Shown one piece after another: positions 22,191 through 33,290 of a stretch of 62,000 nt of DNA. Where the stretch lies: the NCBI GenBank assembly GCA_905221605.1, contig CAJNDS010002343.1, positions 235,474-297,473 on the forward strand, read 5' to 3'. The position numbers were made by a program, and so were the translations under genes. Each line of letters begins with the position of its first letter. Position 1 is the first letter of the stretch. The DNA is from Symbiodinium natans (Eukaryota > Sar > Dinophyceae > Suessiales > Symbiodiniaceae). Under the pieces are notes generated by a model. It was given only the letters and a program-made list of their open reading frames with translations, was not told the DNA's origin and did not search any database.

Positions 22191-22303
22191 CTCCTGGAAA
22201 GTTTTTTGGGGGCCTACAGGGTCTGAGAGAAGGAGTGGTGGCGTCGTTGAACTCCTGTCGAGTGCTTTGAGCTCATCCTGCCCCAACCACTAAAGCTCAA
22301 CCA

Positions 22304-22560
22304 TTACTTGTTCCGAATCCTCATTTCAGAAAACTTTTGCGCAAGAGCCCTCAATTCCTGAACCGGCATCCTCACATAACACCTCACCTCACTCTTACTG
22401 CTGCCACCAAGGGGCGGGTGCTCGAAGGCAGTGTAGTTCGGATCCGGCTCCTGCAGGCATCCAGACTCGGCTGAACCAAGAAGCCACAAGACACAGCTGC
22501 AAAACATCTGTAAGCTCGGTGAACCATCAGACTGCAAAGCCTCAACTGCGTACTTTCAAC
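22304..22560 (-). CDS. Possible 3' exon, unrecognised
   Basis: The minus frame is open for 77 or more codons and ends CYVRMPVQELRALAQKFSEM then RIRNK and a stop at 22304. The last 25 residues are amphipathic. Earlier residues (SGCLQEPDPNYTAFEHPPLG) look like ordinary protein. No splice site is certain and no family recognised. Confidence 0.25.
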
Positions 22561-22681
22561 TACAGCACGTTTCGGCACGGTTCGTCTGCTGGACGGTGTG
22601 TTTGGCCTTGAAAACCTCTCCGCGAGGAGCCTATCAGTTTTGGGGCGTGCTTGGACATTTGAAAACCGAACTTATTGGGAC

Positions 22682-22765
22682 GTTGCCCCTATACTTACGG
22701 TCCTTAATGAGGATTATAGCACCCCCCTATTGTAATCCCTATTGAGGACTGTTATAAGAGGGAAC
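22682..22765. mobile_element. 84-bp foldback element, family A, copy 2
   Basis: The left arm GTTGCCCCTATACTTACGGT, continuing CCTTAATGAGGATTATAG, pairs with the right arm ending GGACTGTTATAAGAGGGAAC. The centre CACCCCCCTATTGTAATCCC matches copy 1 at 14002-14084. It is followed by the same ATCC. Confidence 0.7.
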
Positions 22766-22921
22766 ATCCCAAATGAGCTACTTTGCCCGCGGCCTCGGCA
22801 CTGACTGCCGGGGGCGTCTGGGCGAAGTCATCGGAGCCCCACGTGCCTTGAGCAAGGCTTGGGACATGTTAGCCATGGGGTGAATCTGGAACCCACAAAA
22901 AAACTTCGAGCATCCCGACCC

Positions 22922-22975
22922 CTATGCCATGCTATGCCATGCTATGCCATGCTATGCCATGCTATGCCATGCTAT
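22922..22975. repeat. TATGCCATGC decamer repeat
   Basis: Five tandem copies of TATGCCATGC. Confidence 0.95.
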
Positions 22976-24270
22976 ACTGTACAATACAGTACAACACTAT
23001 GCTATACTATACTATACTGTGCTATACTATACTGTGCTATACTATACTGTGCTAGACTATGCTATACTATGCTATACTTTACTATACTAGACCAGACTAG
23101 TCATACCATATTTGTACATTCTCAAATATACTTCACTATACTACACCACACAACATGACACGACACTACGTTACACTACACTACACTAGTATACACTGCA
23201 CTACACTACACTACGCTACACTACGCTATACTGTGCTATACTAGCCTATACTATGCTACGAGCATACTATAATTACTGGGCTATATAGTAGAAGATTCAA
23301 CAGGCGCGGTACTGTCATCGCAGCTGCACACAGTCACGCACTCTAGCAAAAGCTCAGAATGTCCTAGTCCGCACTGTGTGTTCCGTGAACCATTATAAAC
23401 TGCCATATGTAGGATGTAATATTCAACACACAATATGCAATATTAAACATGCTTTGATATAACACATTTGTGGTGTAAAATGGGTTCTAATATTAGAACA
23501 TAATAGGAAAACATAACCTAACAGAACAAAAAAGAGTATAATGTACCATGATGTAGTACAGTAAAATGTCGCACGATATAACATAACATAACATAACGTA
23601 ACGTAATACAATACAATATAATTCAATATCTCATAACATCATAGCATGAGATAACATGAAATGAACTAACGAAATGTAATACAATGTAATGTACTGTAGT
23701 GGAAGGTAACATAGCATAATATAAAATAAACTCATAAAGTCCAATACAACATGGCATCTGATTAAAACTACCATCTGATACAATATACTGCAATATGAAA
23801 ATATGAAAATATGAAAATAAGATATCATACAACAGAATCATAATAGCATACCATATGCTGTTACAATTCATGTAATGTAATGTAACGCAATGCCGCAATG
23901 CAATGCAATGTAATGTAATGTAAATGTAAATGTAAACGTACTGCTATTTTAAAAAATCTTATCACAAAAATCGTTTATATATATGTATATGCTAACATAT
24001 GACGTGAAATTCTTCTTCAAATTAATATGACAAACACGACATAAAACAGCATAGCATAGCGTAACATAGCATAACGGGAACAGAGGCATAACATGTGCAT
24101 GCATTTGCTGCCCGTGAAGAATTAGTTTCACTCATGCCTAATACACGCAACATCCAACACATGTACACTGCACAGTGTTTCTAGTTATAGCTATACAGCA
24201 GGCATATGTGTAACACATAGAATGTGCATAGTATATTTATCGTGTGCATACATATGCATGGGGCACCTGA
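22976..24270. repeat. TA-rich low-complexity field
   Basis: First CTATACTATACTGTG and CTACACTACA words (to about 23260), then ATAACAT/AATGTA words and GAAAATAT repeats (to about 24100). Strongly AT-rich, with drifting pentamer and decamer periods. Frames across it (Tyr/Cys/Met-rich) are not genes. Confidence 0.85.
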
Positions 24271-24540
24271 CTAGTGAGAAGCGCTAGAAGCTTAGTTTCC
24301 CTTCATGGTGCCATCCGAATCCTCCGAGGCTTTGGGTTTAAGGCTTGTAGGATTTCATGCAACCTTGCTCCGATTGTTGGAGTAGCTGTGCTAGAAGATG
24401 CTTAGTTTGCTGGAATGCCTCCAGGAAGAAACCTGCTGTGGCCTTTCTTTCGCAGGGTATGTTTTTTGCCTGCTAAACTGGCTGCAGAAAGCCACTCTTT
24501 TTGACGGGCCTTCGCAACTTGTGTGCGTGACCTCCAAGGC

Positions 24541-25708
24541 CTAAAACCGATTCTGATTGTCAACAAGCTCCACAGAAACCACCCGAATAAAGTCCTCGCG
24601 GCAACAGTACTCCTTGAAAGGTTGCGGAATCCCGGCCCAAGCTGGGTGCATGCCAGTCTTTGGAGCTGGGTCCTTGCATTCACAAACCACTACGCAAGCG
24701 TTCCCATCATGGCCACGGTGCCACGCGATCTGCGCTGCCAGCTCCCGTGACTCAACGAGATACACTCCAGGGCCCAGGCGTCCTTCCTGCGAGGCACATA
24801 GCCCGTTGAGGAGAATCGACTCAGCAGTGCCACGGATGCGCGTGCCATGGAAATAGTATGTTGCCCCGGCCTCTGTGGCGGCCCCACCCGGGTTTTCCAC
24901 GACACCTTTGGCCTTGCAAGCATCGCAGCCATCCTTTCGATGTGTCTGGATGAGGCAGCCGGGCTGCCGACATGCGCAACACATTCCACTGCCACCACAT
25001 TTGAAGCATTCCGTCCATGAGCCATTCAGCATACCCTTGGCCTTGCAAGCATCGCAGCCATCCTTTCGATGTGTCTGGATGAGGCAGCCGGGCAGCCGGC
25101 ACACGCAACACATTCCACTGCCACCACATTTGAAGCATTTCGTCCATGAGCCATTCAGCATACCCTTGCCTTGGCAAGCATCGCAGCCATCCTTTCGATG
25201 TGTTTGGATGAGGCAGCCGGGCAGCCGGCATGCGCAAAGCAACCCACTGCCACCACATTTGGCGCACTGCATCACAGATAGCGTGCCATCTTGGCTGCGG
25301 CTGTCTGGGTTGATCCTTTCTACAAAGGCAAATCCTTACGAAAGCACGAGCATTAACTAAGCCCCTCTCAACGACTGGAGGGTTTCCAGGAATGGTCTTG
25401 GATGATATGAAGTTGTAAAAAAATTCTCAAAGTGCTGGGGCATGATTCTGCAGGATTCCAGCTGCCGCTTCCTTTGACTTACATGCTCGTGAGAAGAAAA
25501 ACGCAAACCCGCAGACACGATGCCGAAATCCTAAACTCCGATTAAACCTCGAATTCCCATAAAACCGAAACCTTATGCACCTAGAGACCTGTCGAATCTG
25601 GAACCTGCTATGCCTGCCGACATCCACGTATGTTGCTGCAGGGCCTGAAACTACAGTCCTGCAGCAACATCGCGAGAGAGCTCCTAGCATCGAACTCCTA
25701 GTAGCCAT
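24541..25708 (-). CDS. Cys-rich repeat protein with PARP-like ADP-ribosyltransferase domain
   Basis: The main exon (25304-24541) has three repeats of 43 residues. Each carries CxKCGGSG, then CxCR.PGCLIQTHRKDGC and DAC, so eight Cys and one His per unit: a zinc-binding pattern whose CxxCGGSG part recalls DnaJ-type fingers. After a short linker comes a domain of about 100 residues with the PARP H-Y-E pattern: FHGT, GPGVYL and FKEYC (His143, Tyr172, Glu222 counting from the GTG at 25275), ending IRVVSVELVDN. This predicts NAD-dependent ADP-ribosylation; target unknown. A likely first exon (25708-25483) starts MATRSSMLGALSRCCCRTVV, Arg-rich and mitochondrial-presequence-like. It ends at a GTAAGT donor and joins in phase to an AACCCAG acceptor (intron 25481-25305), giving 329 residues. 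The repeat exon is firm, the first exon is inference. The repeats are almost identical in DNA, hence recent. Confidence 0.75.
24908..25272. repeat. 129-bp coding tandem repeat
   Basis: Three nearly identical 129-bp units (43 codons) inside the ADP-ribosyltransferase gene. They share TTGGCCTTGCAAGCATCGCA- and CATTCCACTGCCACCACATT-type words on the plus strand. Confidence 0.9.
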
Positions 25709-25709
25709 C

Positions 25710-27105
25710 TTCGAAAAAAAGAACTCGCCGTAGTGGCAGCCCTCAGCAGAGGACGTTTTTCAGATCGATTGATGGACAACTTTCTGTCATGTGAGGAGCA
25801 GGTCAGCTACCTGATGAGGAGAGCCACCTTTGCTGGCGTTCTCGGACAATTTTGGGGCTCTCCGAAGGTCTCTGAGGCTGGGCACTTGAGTGAGGCTCTG
25901 CGGACTTCTCTGGGGCGAGCACTCCAGGGATACTCATTCGGCGGGGCTCCTTGCGGGCTTCTCTACAAAATGGCATGCTAGAGATGCTCGGCACTTCAGG
26001 GGCACTCGGCAGACTCTTTGCGGGCGTCTCGTGGCACTCCAGGGATTTTTGGGAGGGATGCTCGGCAAAGTTCTCTGCGACCGGCGGGACACCAGGCGAG
26101 GAGCCGAGGAGGCGGCAAGCATGGTTGACTCAACAACTCCACACCCCGAGCGCGTGGAAAAGAAGTCGTAGGCTCGGAATTAAAGCGTTTGGGCTTCTTA
26201 ACATGTTGAAGTTCAGCTTTTGGGGAGCTCAGGACAATGTTAACACTAAAACTAACACTAACTTAGCTTTAACCTCAGCTGCCAAGGTGTGGGTGTGCCA
26301 AGTCTTCAGGCTGAAGGTCTAGGTGATTCGGCACGGGTAGGCCTCGTTGGCCCAACGACTCCTAACGACCCAAAACCCAAAAACGAGGGAGAGGGATGGA
26401 GACTGCGAAAACACGCCGGACCTCCTCCGCCGGGCAGCGGCATCTGCGGCGGCACCCGCCGTGGCTCCTCCTGTGTTTTCAAGGCTTAACCCCCCGTGCA
26501 GTTTCGACACTTGGAGTTGCAGCTCAGCATGCACCTGCTAAGGCTGGATCGTTTATCAGAGACTTCCCCTTACGAGGGGAGAAACCAAGAACTCTACCAT
26601 TCCCAGACGAGACTGAGTTCACAAGGCTCAAGAGATTAATGCAGCCCATCGCCCCCAAAATAGTCCTCAATGATCATGCAATCCTGCCTAGATGTTGCAG
26701 GTCACCTCTCTCTCTATTCCTAACCGAGAACGGTAAGCTCTCACCCCCTTGCTGCCGATATTGGAAAAGCACCCGCCACTTGGTCCTCGTTGCGCGCATC
26801 GGTTGGTGGAGCGCGCTCCAGGCCTCTGACGTGGAGGGTGCTTCCAAGGAAGGGAGTCTTTTAGTGCACTGTGAGTATTTGGGAAATTTGGGCAAATTGC
26901 AAATATGTGTGCCGTTGATGTGCTCCTGAAACAATGGTAGATTCGGTAGATCCTACAATATACTGAAGCCCGAAACGTTGAAACTCTGCATGTGTGCGGG
27001 CTTCGGAGAAGAGATGACTAAGAAACGAGAGAACGGCGCTGCACAATTGAGCGCGGGGGAACGGAGCTGAATGCTTTCATGCGCTATTGAACTGTTCTAA
27101 AGGTA
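25710..27105. other. No supported gene; weak internal repeats
   Basis: The word GCACTCCAGGGA recurs at 25919 and 26035 within loosely repeated CTCGGCA/GGGCTCC text (25840-26100). Long plus frames here show no domain. Confidence 0.3.
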
Positions 27106-27111
27106 GTTACA

Positions 27112-27210
27112 TGGTGCCTTGTATGGGCCCTTAGAAGGGTGCCCCTTATATACGCCTGATATACCCCTTAAAGGGGTTAGGGACCATATTAAGGGCCCAT
27201 GAAACTGCCC
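27112..27210. mobile_element. Foldback element (GGGCCC type)
   Basis: ATGGGCCCTTAGAAGGGTGC on the left pairs with the reverse complement of the right end, which reads ATGGGCCCTTAATATGGTCC. The centre is CCCCTTATATACGCCTGATA and CCCCTTAAAGGGG. It begins with GTTACATGGT, also found just before family A copy 1 (13994-14003), suggesting related ends. Confidence 0.55.
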
Positions 27211-27219
27211 TTAGATCTA

Positions 27220-28310
27220 TGGAGGTTTCGACGGCTTGCGCTCTTGGTGGTCTGGCTTGTGATTTTTGTTACTCGTGACCCAATCTCGCCATGAGGGGGC
27301 AGGCCCTCTTCTCCAACAGGCACCAGAAACAAGCGTTAAAATCTCAGAAAAGCTATTGAAGCTACACAAATCAAGATGGTGGACAGGCGTGGGCCTTCCG
27401 ATGCCCACGACGACGCCATGTCATCGTCCAAAGCCTTCGATTGGCTCTCGGGTTTCGGATATGCTGCGTGTAGTCAACAAAGCCTTGCTGAACCAGGACT
27501 GCTCACTGGTTGCATTGACAGATGAATGCTCAGATCTTGTAAGGAGGCTCCGCCAGATAGCAAACCGACTCGACACTCCATTTTGTAGCCCGAGCTGAAA
27601 CCGGCTTCAATGCCTTGCTTCTCCTGTATCCCAGCATTCGTGACTGCAAGGCAGGGGCCGGCATGGATGCAAATTCAACCCTGGGCACCCGAACTCTAAA
27701 GGTTTGACGTTTAGGTCGAGTTCGACTTAGTAGCTCCTCTGTTGTTTACTTCTCTCTCTTTCTCGCTCTCCTCCCCTCTCTTCATAAGTCTCAGCACAGA
27801 AAGCCCTGACATGGCAAACCAACACACCCGCACACAGACTTCAAGTCTTTTTCGATGTTTCATCCGATGCTTCATCGTAATCGAGTCATGATCTTGTAGT
27901 CCTGAGCCCTGAGCCGTGATGCTCGTTGCAAGTCAAGCTCGAGAATCTCCGCCCTGAACTCCCGAAGCCTCGAGCTCTTCATTTCTAAACGCCCTGAACA
28001 ACACACAGGCACTTCGCTCGGACAAGGCCTGATCCGAGGAAGGCCGCCGCCCCGCGATCTGCCTCCTTACTCAGAGCGCCGGCGTGGGCCCCATGTACGG
28101 GTAAAGGTCGGGATGATTCAAGGAAGGTCTTACGTACGCCCACTACGGTCACTACAGTCTTCTAGAGGTACGAGGACCACATCCACCGATTCTGCCTTCC
28201 AATCAAACAAGCTGTCGCAACGGAAACTATGGGTGGGTGAACACCTGAGCCAGCGGATCCGAAACCCGAGGTTCAAACCCTCCCTCCACTCCCCAGCACG
28301 CTCCCTTCCT
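27220..28310. other. No supported gene
   Basis: A plus frame at 27266-27598 (ending LVRRLRQIANRLDTPFCSPS) looks mildly protein-like but lacks start or splice support. A CT-rich patch lies at 27745-27785. Confidence 0.25.
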
Positions 28311-28317
28311 TGCTACC

Positions 28318-28436
28318 ACATGATATAGGGGCCTTTAGAGTTAGAAGTATGTTTTGGGGGTTACCGTATTATATACGTTATAAAGAGACGATAAGGGAAC
28401 ACTATTTAGTAATTATTCCGACCCCTATAGTACTGT
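28318..28436. repeat. Degenerate foldback-like sequence
   Basis: ATATAGGGGCC on the left and CCCCTATAGT on the right bracket an AT-rich centre with TATATACGTTATA. It is similar in size and words to the small foldback elements but poorly paired. Confidence 0.35.
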
Positions 28437-28512
28437 CGGAGCTTGGCCTCATGTGGCCCGGCAGTGGCGGTGGGACGCGAGTGATCCTGGCAGCATCGCG
28501 TCGAGCAGCACG

Positions 28513-28629
28513 CGGTTTAGGGTCTACGGTTTACGGTTTAGGGTTGAGGGTTTAGGGTTTAGGGTCTAGGGTTTAGGGTTTGGGGTTTAGGGTTTAGGGT
28601 TTAGGGTTTTGGGTTTAGGGTTTAGGGTG
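28513..28629. repeat. TTTAGGG variant tract
   Basis: About sixteen heptamers with TTTACGG, TTGAGGG, TCTAGGG and TTTTGGG variants. Confidence 0.9.
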
Positions 28630-29063
28630 TTGGCTTTTCTGGTGCAGAGACCCACAGAGAGAATAAAACGAAACAAACGTGGGCTTCAGAGGTCGGGGGC
28701 GCTGGGTCTAGGATTCCGGCAAACTGCGTGCAAGACTCTATGGCCAAAGAACACAACCTGCTTCCTGTGTTTTGCAACCATGTGCACGGAAGGCCTTGAC
28801 ACTGAAGCGCTTACCGCCTGGACCCTTGAACCTGAAAACAAAAACACGAAACACTAAAACCACGATCAACATGCACCTTCTGGTGCAACCCGTCTCACAT
28901 CCAACAGGTCCCTGACCAACTGAGACCCGCAACATCCCACATCCCTAAATCCTAAAACTCTTCGAATCTCTGGAAGTAAAACATACAACGCCCTCGCCAC
29001 TGAACAGCTCGGAGTCAAAGCCCTGTAAGCCACAAGTTGAGTCGACTCTCGACATTCAGGGCC

Positions 29064-29114
29064 TAACCCTAAACCCTAAACCCTAAACCCTGAACCCTAA
29101 ACCCTAAACCCTAC
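29064..29114. repeat. CCCTAAA tract
   Basis: Seven heptamers, one CCCTGAA. Confidence 0.9.
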
Positions 29115-29131
29115 AAAACCTATCAAACAAC

Positions 29132-30760
29132 ATGGCAAGCCTCAGTCCCTCCAGCACACCTTGGCGCAGAAAGCACACAGGGGGCTTCACTGCATTGAGC
29201 ATTCAAATCTTCCGGGCTTCCACAAGCACATCCCTTCAAAAAACCACTAAAAGCGCATCCCTTCCCAAAGCCACCTGTTCAGCATTTTTTCCGGTCAGTG
29301 ATGTATCTAACTGTATATATACACACGACGACCCCTGGGCACTGAACCTCCTAGATCCCGAGAGCCATCAAGGTCGTAATACTAGCCAAGCCCAACCCAT
29401 TAAGCTCCAACAATACGTTTTGCCACAGAAGCCCGTCGAAACCCAACCCATCAACCCTGAAAGTTTCAACGCACCAAAGCTCCCAAACTTTGACACACCA
29501 ACCCAAAACCAAAGCCCAAAAGCCGAGAACCTGAAACCTCTCTCAACTCTTCCAGGCCCCTGAACAAAAACTGCAAAGCAACCTCAAGCTTTCAGGAACC
29601 CAGGTTTGACGCAGACAGGAAATCAAAACACCCTAAGTCTGGATCGGAAACCAAAGTGTGCATTCTTGTAAAGAAAGAACCAGAGCTCCCAGCACGACGA
29701 CAACATACCAATCCACGGAATCCCTGCACCCCAACACTCAATTCTTAGGGCATCTTTGGTGCACAACGAGATTGCCCGCCAACAGTGAACTCGCCGCGCT
29801 GGTGGACCCTTTAGCCCGGACACTACTCCACACAAACCCCCTACAAGTACGTTAGTAGTACGATCAATGCTGAAACCTATCTAGCACGGCCGTTGAGAGT
29901 CCCAGGTCCCAAAAATGATCGTCCAGGGCGCCACGAAGCGCGGCGGCACGACGGCTTGAGCGCGCTGAAGCCTCTTTTGAGTGCTTGGCAGTGCTCGGGC
30001 GGCGGTCACATTCTTTCAAACGGGTCTCAAGAGGTCGCAATGTGTACCTCCTAGTGTAATGTGCGGGTAGAGCTTGTAAGCAAGCGAGCTATTCCAGACT
30101 CTTGCCATCGGAGGATGTGATCCTTGCAGGATCTCGTAAGCACATCTTAGGGAAGCTGTCGGTGGCGACGGAGATGGTAGTTGAGCGCCTTTAAAATGCC
30201 AGCATGCCAGACACTGTGATTGGGACTGGTGGCGCATCGAAAACGAATGGAACCGAGGCGCGCAGGTACAAACTTGGGGCTCAGGGCCTCCTTGGAAAAT
30301 GGCAAGGGGAGCTTACTCCTACGCCCTCCCTGAAGACATAAACCACGTGCCCTGAACCTTAACCATAAAGGTCAAGGAGACAAACCACTACGCCCTTTGG
30401 GACGAGAAGGCCTACAGAGACAGTACGCACAAGTTTGCTTCCTGTCTCCATTCCACAAGACCTCAACATTCTGGACTTCCGAGAAATCCGAACCAGCCTC
30501 CAGCAACAGATCCGTGTCCGGGGCGTCAATCGGGCTCCCTCGTGGAGTCTCGGGCTTCGAGGTTTCGGTTTCAAAGCGCTGGAAGGTTTCGGATTCAAAC
30601 CACTGGAGCCTGAAGGTTAACAGCCTTCTGCTAGCTGCTAGAGATCCAAGGACTCCTTTGCTGCAGAGTCGCGCTTTACAACGCAGGGCCTGTGAGAGTA
30701 AGAAGAAGCGCCCCTTGAAGGACGGACTCAAAACAACAACCGGCTGAGGGAAGGGCAACA
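29132..30760. other. No confident gene
   Basis: A 143-codon plus frame at 29132-29563 starts with ATG 18 bp after the telomere-type tract. It is Pro/Thr/Asn-rich, and its 3' half consists of degenerate CCCAACC/AAACC text, so I do not call it a gene. Antisense frames at 30370-30760 are no better. Confidence 0.3.
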
Positions 30761-30837
30761 ATGGTTGGGGGAAGATCGTGGTCGCAGGCTTTCATAAACC
30801 TACCCCGACGAGTTCACATAATGTTCAAGCAAACTAG

Positions 30838-30922
30838 CATCATCATCATCATCAGCATCAGCATCATCAGCATCATCATCATCATCATCGTTGTCGTCAT
30901 CATCATCATCATCATCATCTCA
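30838..30922. repeat. (ATC)n microsatellite
   Basis: About 28 trinucleotides of ATC with AGC and TTG/TCG interruptions. Poly-Ile/Ser frames are artefacts. Confidence 0.95.
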
Positions 30923-30968
30923 CGATCATCCATTTCGCGTATCAGTTGGATCCATAACTATCTTCCTT

Positions 30969-30969
<1 letters not shown>

Positions 30970-31017
<48 letters not shown>
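30970..31017. repeat. (CT)n microsatellite
   Basis: Twenty-three CT dinucleotides. Confidence 0.95.
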
Positions 31018-31021
<4 letters not shown>

Positions 31022-31089
31022 CTCGGTTTCGATTCAATCCAACGAGTCTATTGCGCCCCCCCCTCTCCCCCTTACCCCTGCCACCACCA

Positions 31090-31206
31090 CCCTAAACTCT
31101 AAACTCTAAACTCTAAACTCTAAACTCTAAACTCTAAACTCTAAACCCTAAACCCTAAACCCTAAACCCTAAACCCTAAACCCTAAACCCTAAACCCTAA
31201 ACCCTG
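31090..31206. repeat. Block of CTCTAAA followed by block of CCCTAAA
   Basis: About eight identical CTCTAAA heptamers (31092-31145) switch cleanly to nine identical CCCTAAA heptamers (31146-31206). Confidence 0.95.
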
Positions 31207-31315
31207 ACTGTTGCTGTGGCCTTCGCCTGGGCCAGGTGTTCGCTCCGGGCTTCCCTCCTGCGCTGCGGAGGCTTCAGCCAAGAAGCGGAGCTCCGGCCCA
31301 AACAACTTGCAAGCT

Positions 31316-31437
31316 CTTTAGGGTTTTCAGGGTTTTCAGGGTTTTTGGGGTTTTTGGGGTTTTGGGGGTTTTTGGGGTTTTTGGGGTTTTTAGGGTTTTT
31401 AGGGTTTTTAGGGTTTTTAGGGTTTTTAGGTTTAGGA
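31316..31437. repeat. AGGGTTTTC/GGGGTTTTT variant tract
   Basis: Successive blocks of AGGGTTTTC, GGGGTTTTT and AGGGTTTTT nonamers: a telomere-like G/T tract 110 bp from, and opposite in orientation to, the CCCTAAA tract at 31090. The Phe/Arg/Val frame across it is an artefact. Confidence 0.9.
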
Positions 31438-31439
31438 TT

Positions 31440-32630
31440 GCAGGATCGGATTCAAAGCTTCTGGGCTCGTTGGGCTTTACGAAAGTTTCGGGTGCGATTT
31501 GGCTGTTGGGCTGTGTGGGCTTCAGGGGTCTACACAAGATTGTAGCCACTCTCGAGTATTCGTCCCTGGACCAGAAGGCCCCAAATGCAAACTGGGTTCT
31601 GAAAACCACTAGAAGCCCGGAAATCCAGAAGCCCCAATTCTTGTTATGCTTTTTTAAGAAGCCTCGGCCACTGCCCGTGCAGAGCGGGGCGTTGACGGCG
31701 CCGGCAGGTCACCTGGAGGTTTGTTTGTGGAGGGCTTGGTTCGCAAAGGCAGCGGCTCATGGAATGAGGACGGGTTTGTCAACGGATTACAAGCGTGTTC
31801 CAGACTTGTGGGGATTGGGAAGCGAGTTTTCTCACTCGGTCACAAGTGCCGGGTTAGGCCCCCTGAATGCGGGTAACCCGCGGCCCTTGTGCGTGTTCCC
31901 AAGGTAGAAAATGGGTGCAAAGTTGGGGTGAAAAGCTCCGGACTCGACATATTTCTCCCACGCCTTCTGACTTCTAACCAATCACTTTCGAAGATAGACC
32001 CCCACTTGACTTGCAATGCGGTGTGTCTTTGGCGGCTCAACAAGGTCTTGAATTGGTGTCACAACGCGAGAACAAATAAAGCTTCTGCCTTAGCTGTTGG
32101 CTTCGTATATTTGGTCTGATGGCCTTGGGTTCTGCATGTTGCTTCTCGGTCTGCTGTTGTTATTGTTCAGATTCCCGCTGGACAATGCAATCTGCCCATG
32201 ATTCGGGAGTGGTGGCTGAGACGAGATTTGTAAGGGGCTACATGATGCTGCGGAATCTCAAGCCTAGCCAAAGCGTTCGACCATGTGAGCTGAAAGTAAA
32301 CCCGAATGCCCTCCAACAGCAGCTGGTGGGGCCCACCTTCACCTAGTTCCAGTGCACCACCATCATCCATGGCCGACAAGCATGTGGATTGCTTCCAAAC
32401 ACCGCAAAGAAATTCAGGATTTCACCGGCCAAAATCAAGTGCTTGGTCGCGTGGCGTGCAAAGACCGGTTTGGAGGGGGTTTGGACTGGCTTGGTGGGCT
32501 TTCGCAGAGAGCTGGGCTGCATGATTCTCCGCGGGTGTACTGTGTGGTGCCCGGCGCAGCCATCCCTTGGCCAGTACGCGTACTGGCAAACTCCCTGGCA
32601 GCCCAGACGGCAAATTGGACCTCATCAGTC
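31440..32630. other. No supported gene
   Basis: Frames on the plus strand continue from the G/T tract and are not credible. No domain recognised. Confidence 0.3.
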
Positions 32631-32683
32631 AACCCTAAACCCTAAACCCCTAAACCCTAAAACCCTAAAACCCTAAAACCCGA
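32631..32683. repeat. CCCTAAA/CCCTAAAA tract
   Basis: Heptamers pass into CCCTAAAA octamers. Confidence 0.9.
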
Positions 32684-32689
32684 AATAAA

Positions 32690-33290
32690 GGGTATCCCAG
32701 AACCAAAATAAATGACAACATTTATTCTTTTCTAGGAGCCTTCGATAATATAGAAATAATCATTGAATATTCAATACTCCGATGTAAGAGATTCTATTCC
32801 AAAAAATATTAATTAAGAAATAGAATATGAAATATAGGAACCAACCCAAAACAAAATATGACGTAAATTTCACGCTCTCCAAGATGTTCCGTCGTGCTCA
32901 AAAAACAGTCGCCACCCCCAATTATATAGAGTATCCAAGAAGACGAAAAGGGTAAAAAGAGAAGACCAATATTACCTTAAATATCGTAAATAACGAAGTA
33001 GGCCCCCATAGTACCCTGTATGAAGTGAAATTCATCATACAAGCGATATGTGTGTCCAAACAAATGAAAGAGAATCCATAATCACGAAAAAAAGAAGAAT
33101 TCCGAACTCTCCAAGACGTCTCAATATTTTTAAATAATCCGTCACCACCCCCAACTACGAGGTATCCCAGAAAGACGAAAAAAAATGGAACCGAAGATTC
33201 CCAAATATAAAGAATCAAAAAGGAAATAAACGCCGAAATCAAAAAAAAATAATATTTTTTTAAGAATTTTTAATCTTCGTAAATAATATG
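32690..33290. repeat. AT-rich degenerate repeat of about 235 bp
   Basis: A module of about 75 bp (CTCTCCAAGA, then GTCACCACCCCCAACTA-like text, then GTATCCCAGAAGACGAAAA) occurs at 32874-32950 and 33106-33181. A partial third copy (GTATCCCAGAACC) lies at about 32691. The block is strongly AT-rich and lies directly downstream of the gag fragment, so it may be the untranslated or terminal part of the same element. Confidence 0.6.

Noticed and set aside
24875-25360. 161-codon plus frame opposite the ADP-ribosyltransferase
   Set aside because: Antisense of the 129-bp coding repeat; the sense strand carries the conserved Cys pattern and the H-Y-E motif.
28240-28290. Possible tRNA T-arm (GAGGTTCAAACCCTC)
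   Set aside because: No matching acceptor stem, D-arm or anticodon arm could be folded around it.
31236-31907. 223-codon plus frame with FRVFRVFGV repeats
   Set aside because: Its repeat part is the G/T-rich telomere-variant tract and the remainder has no domain.
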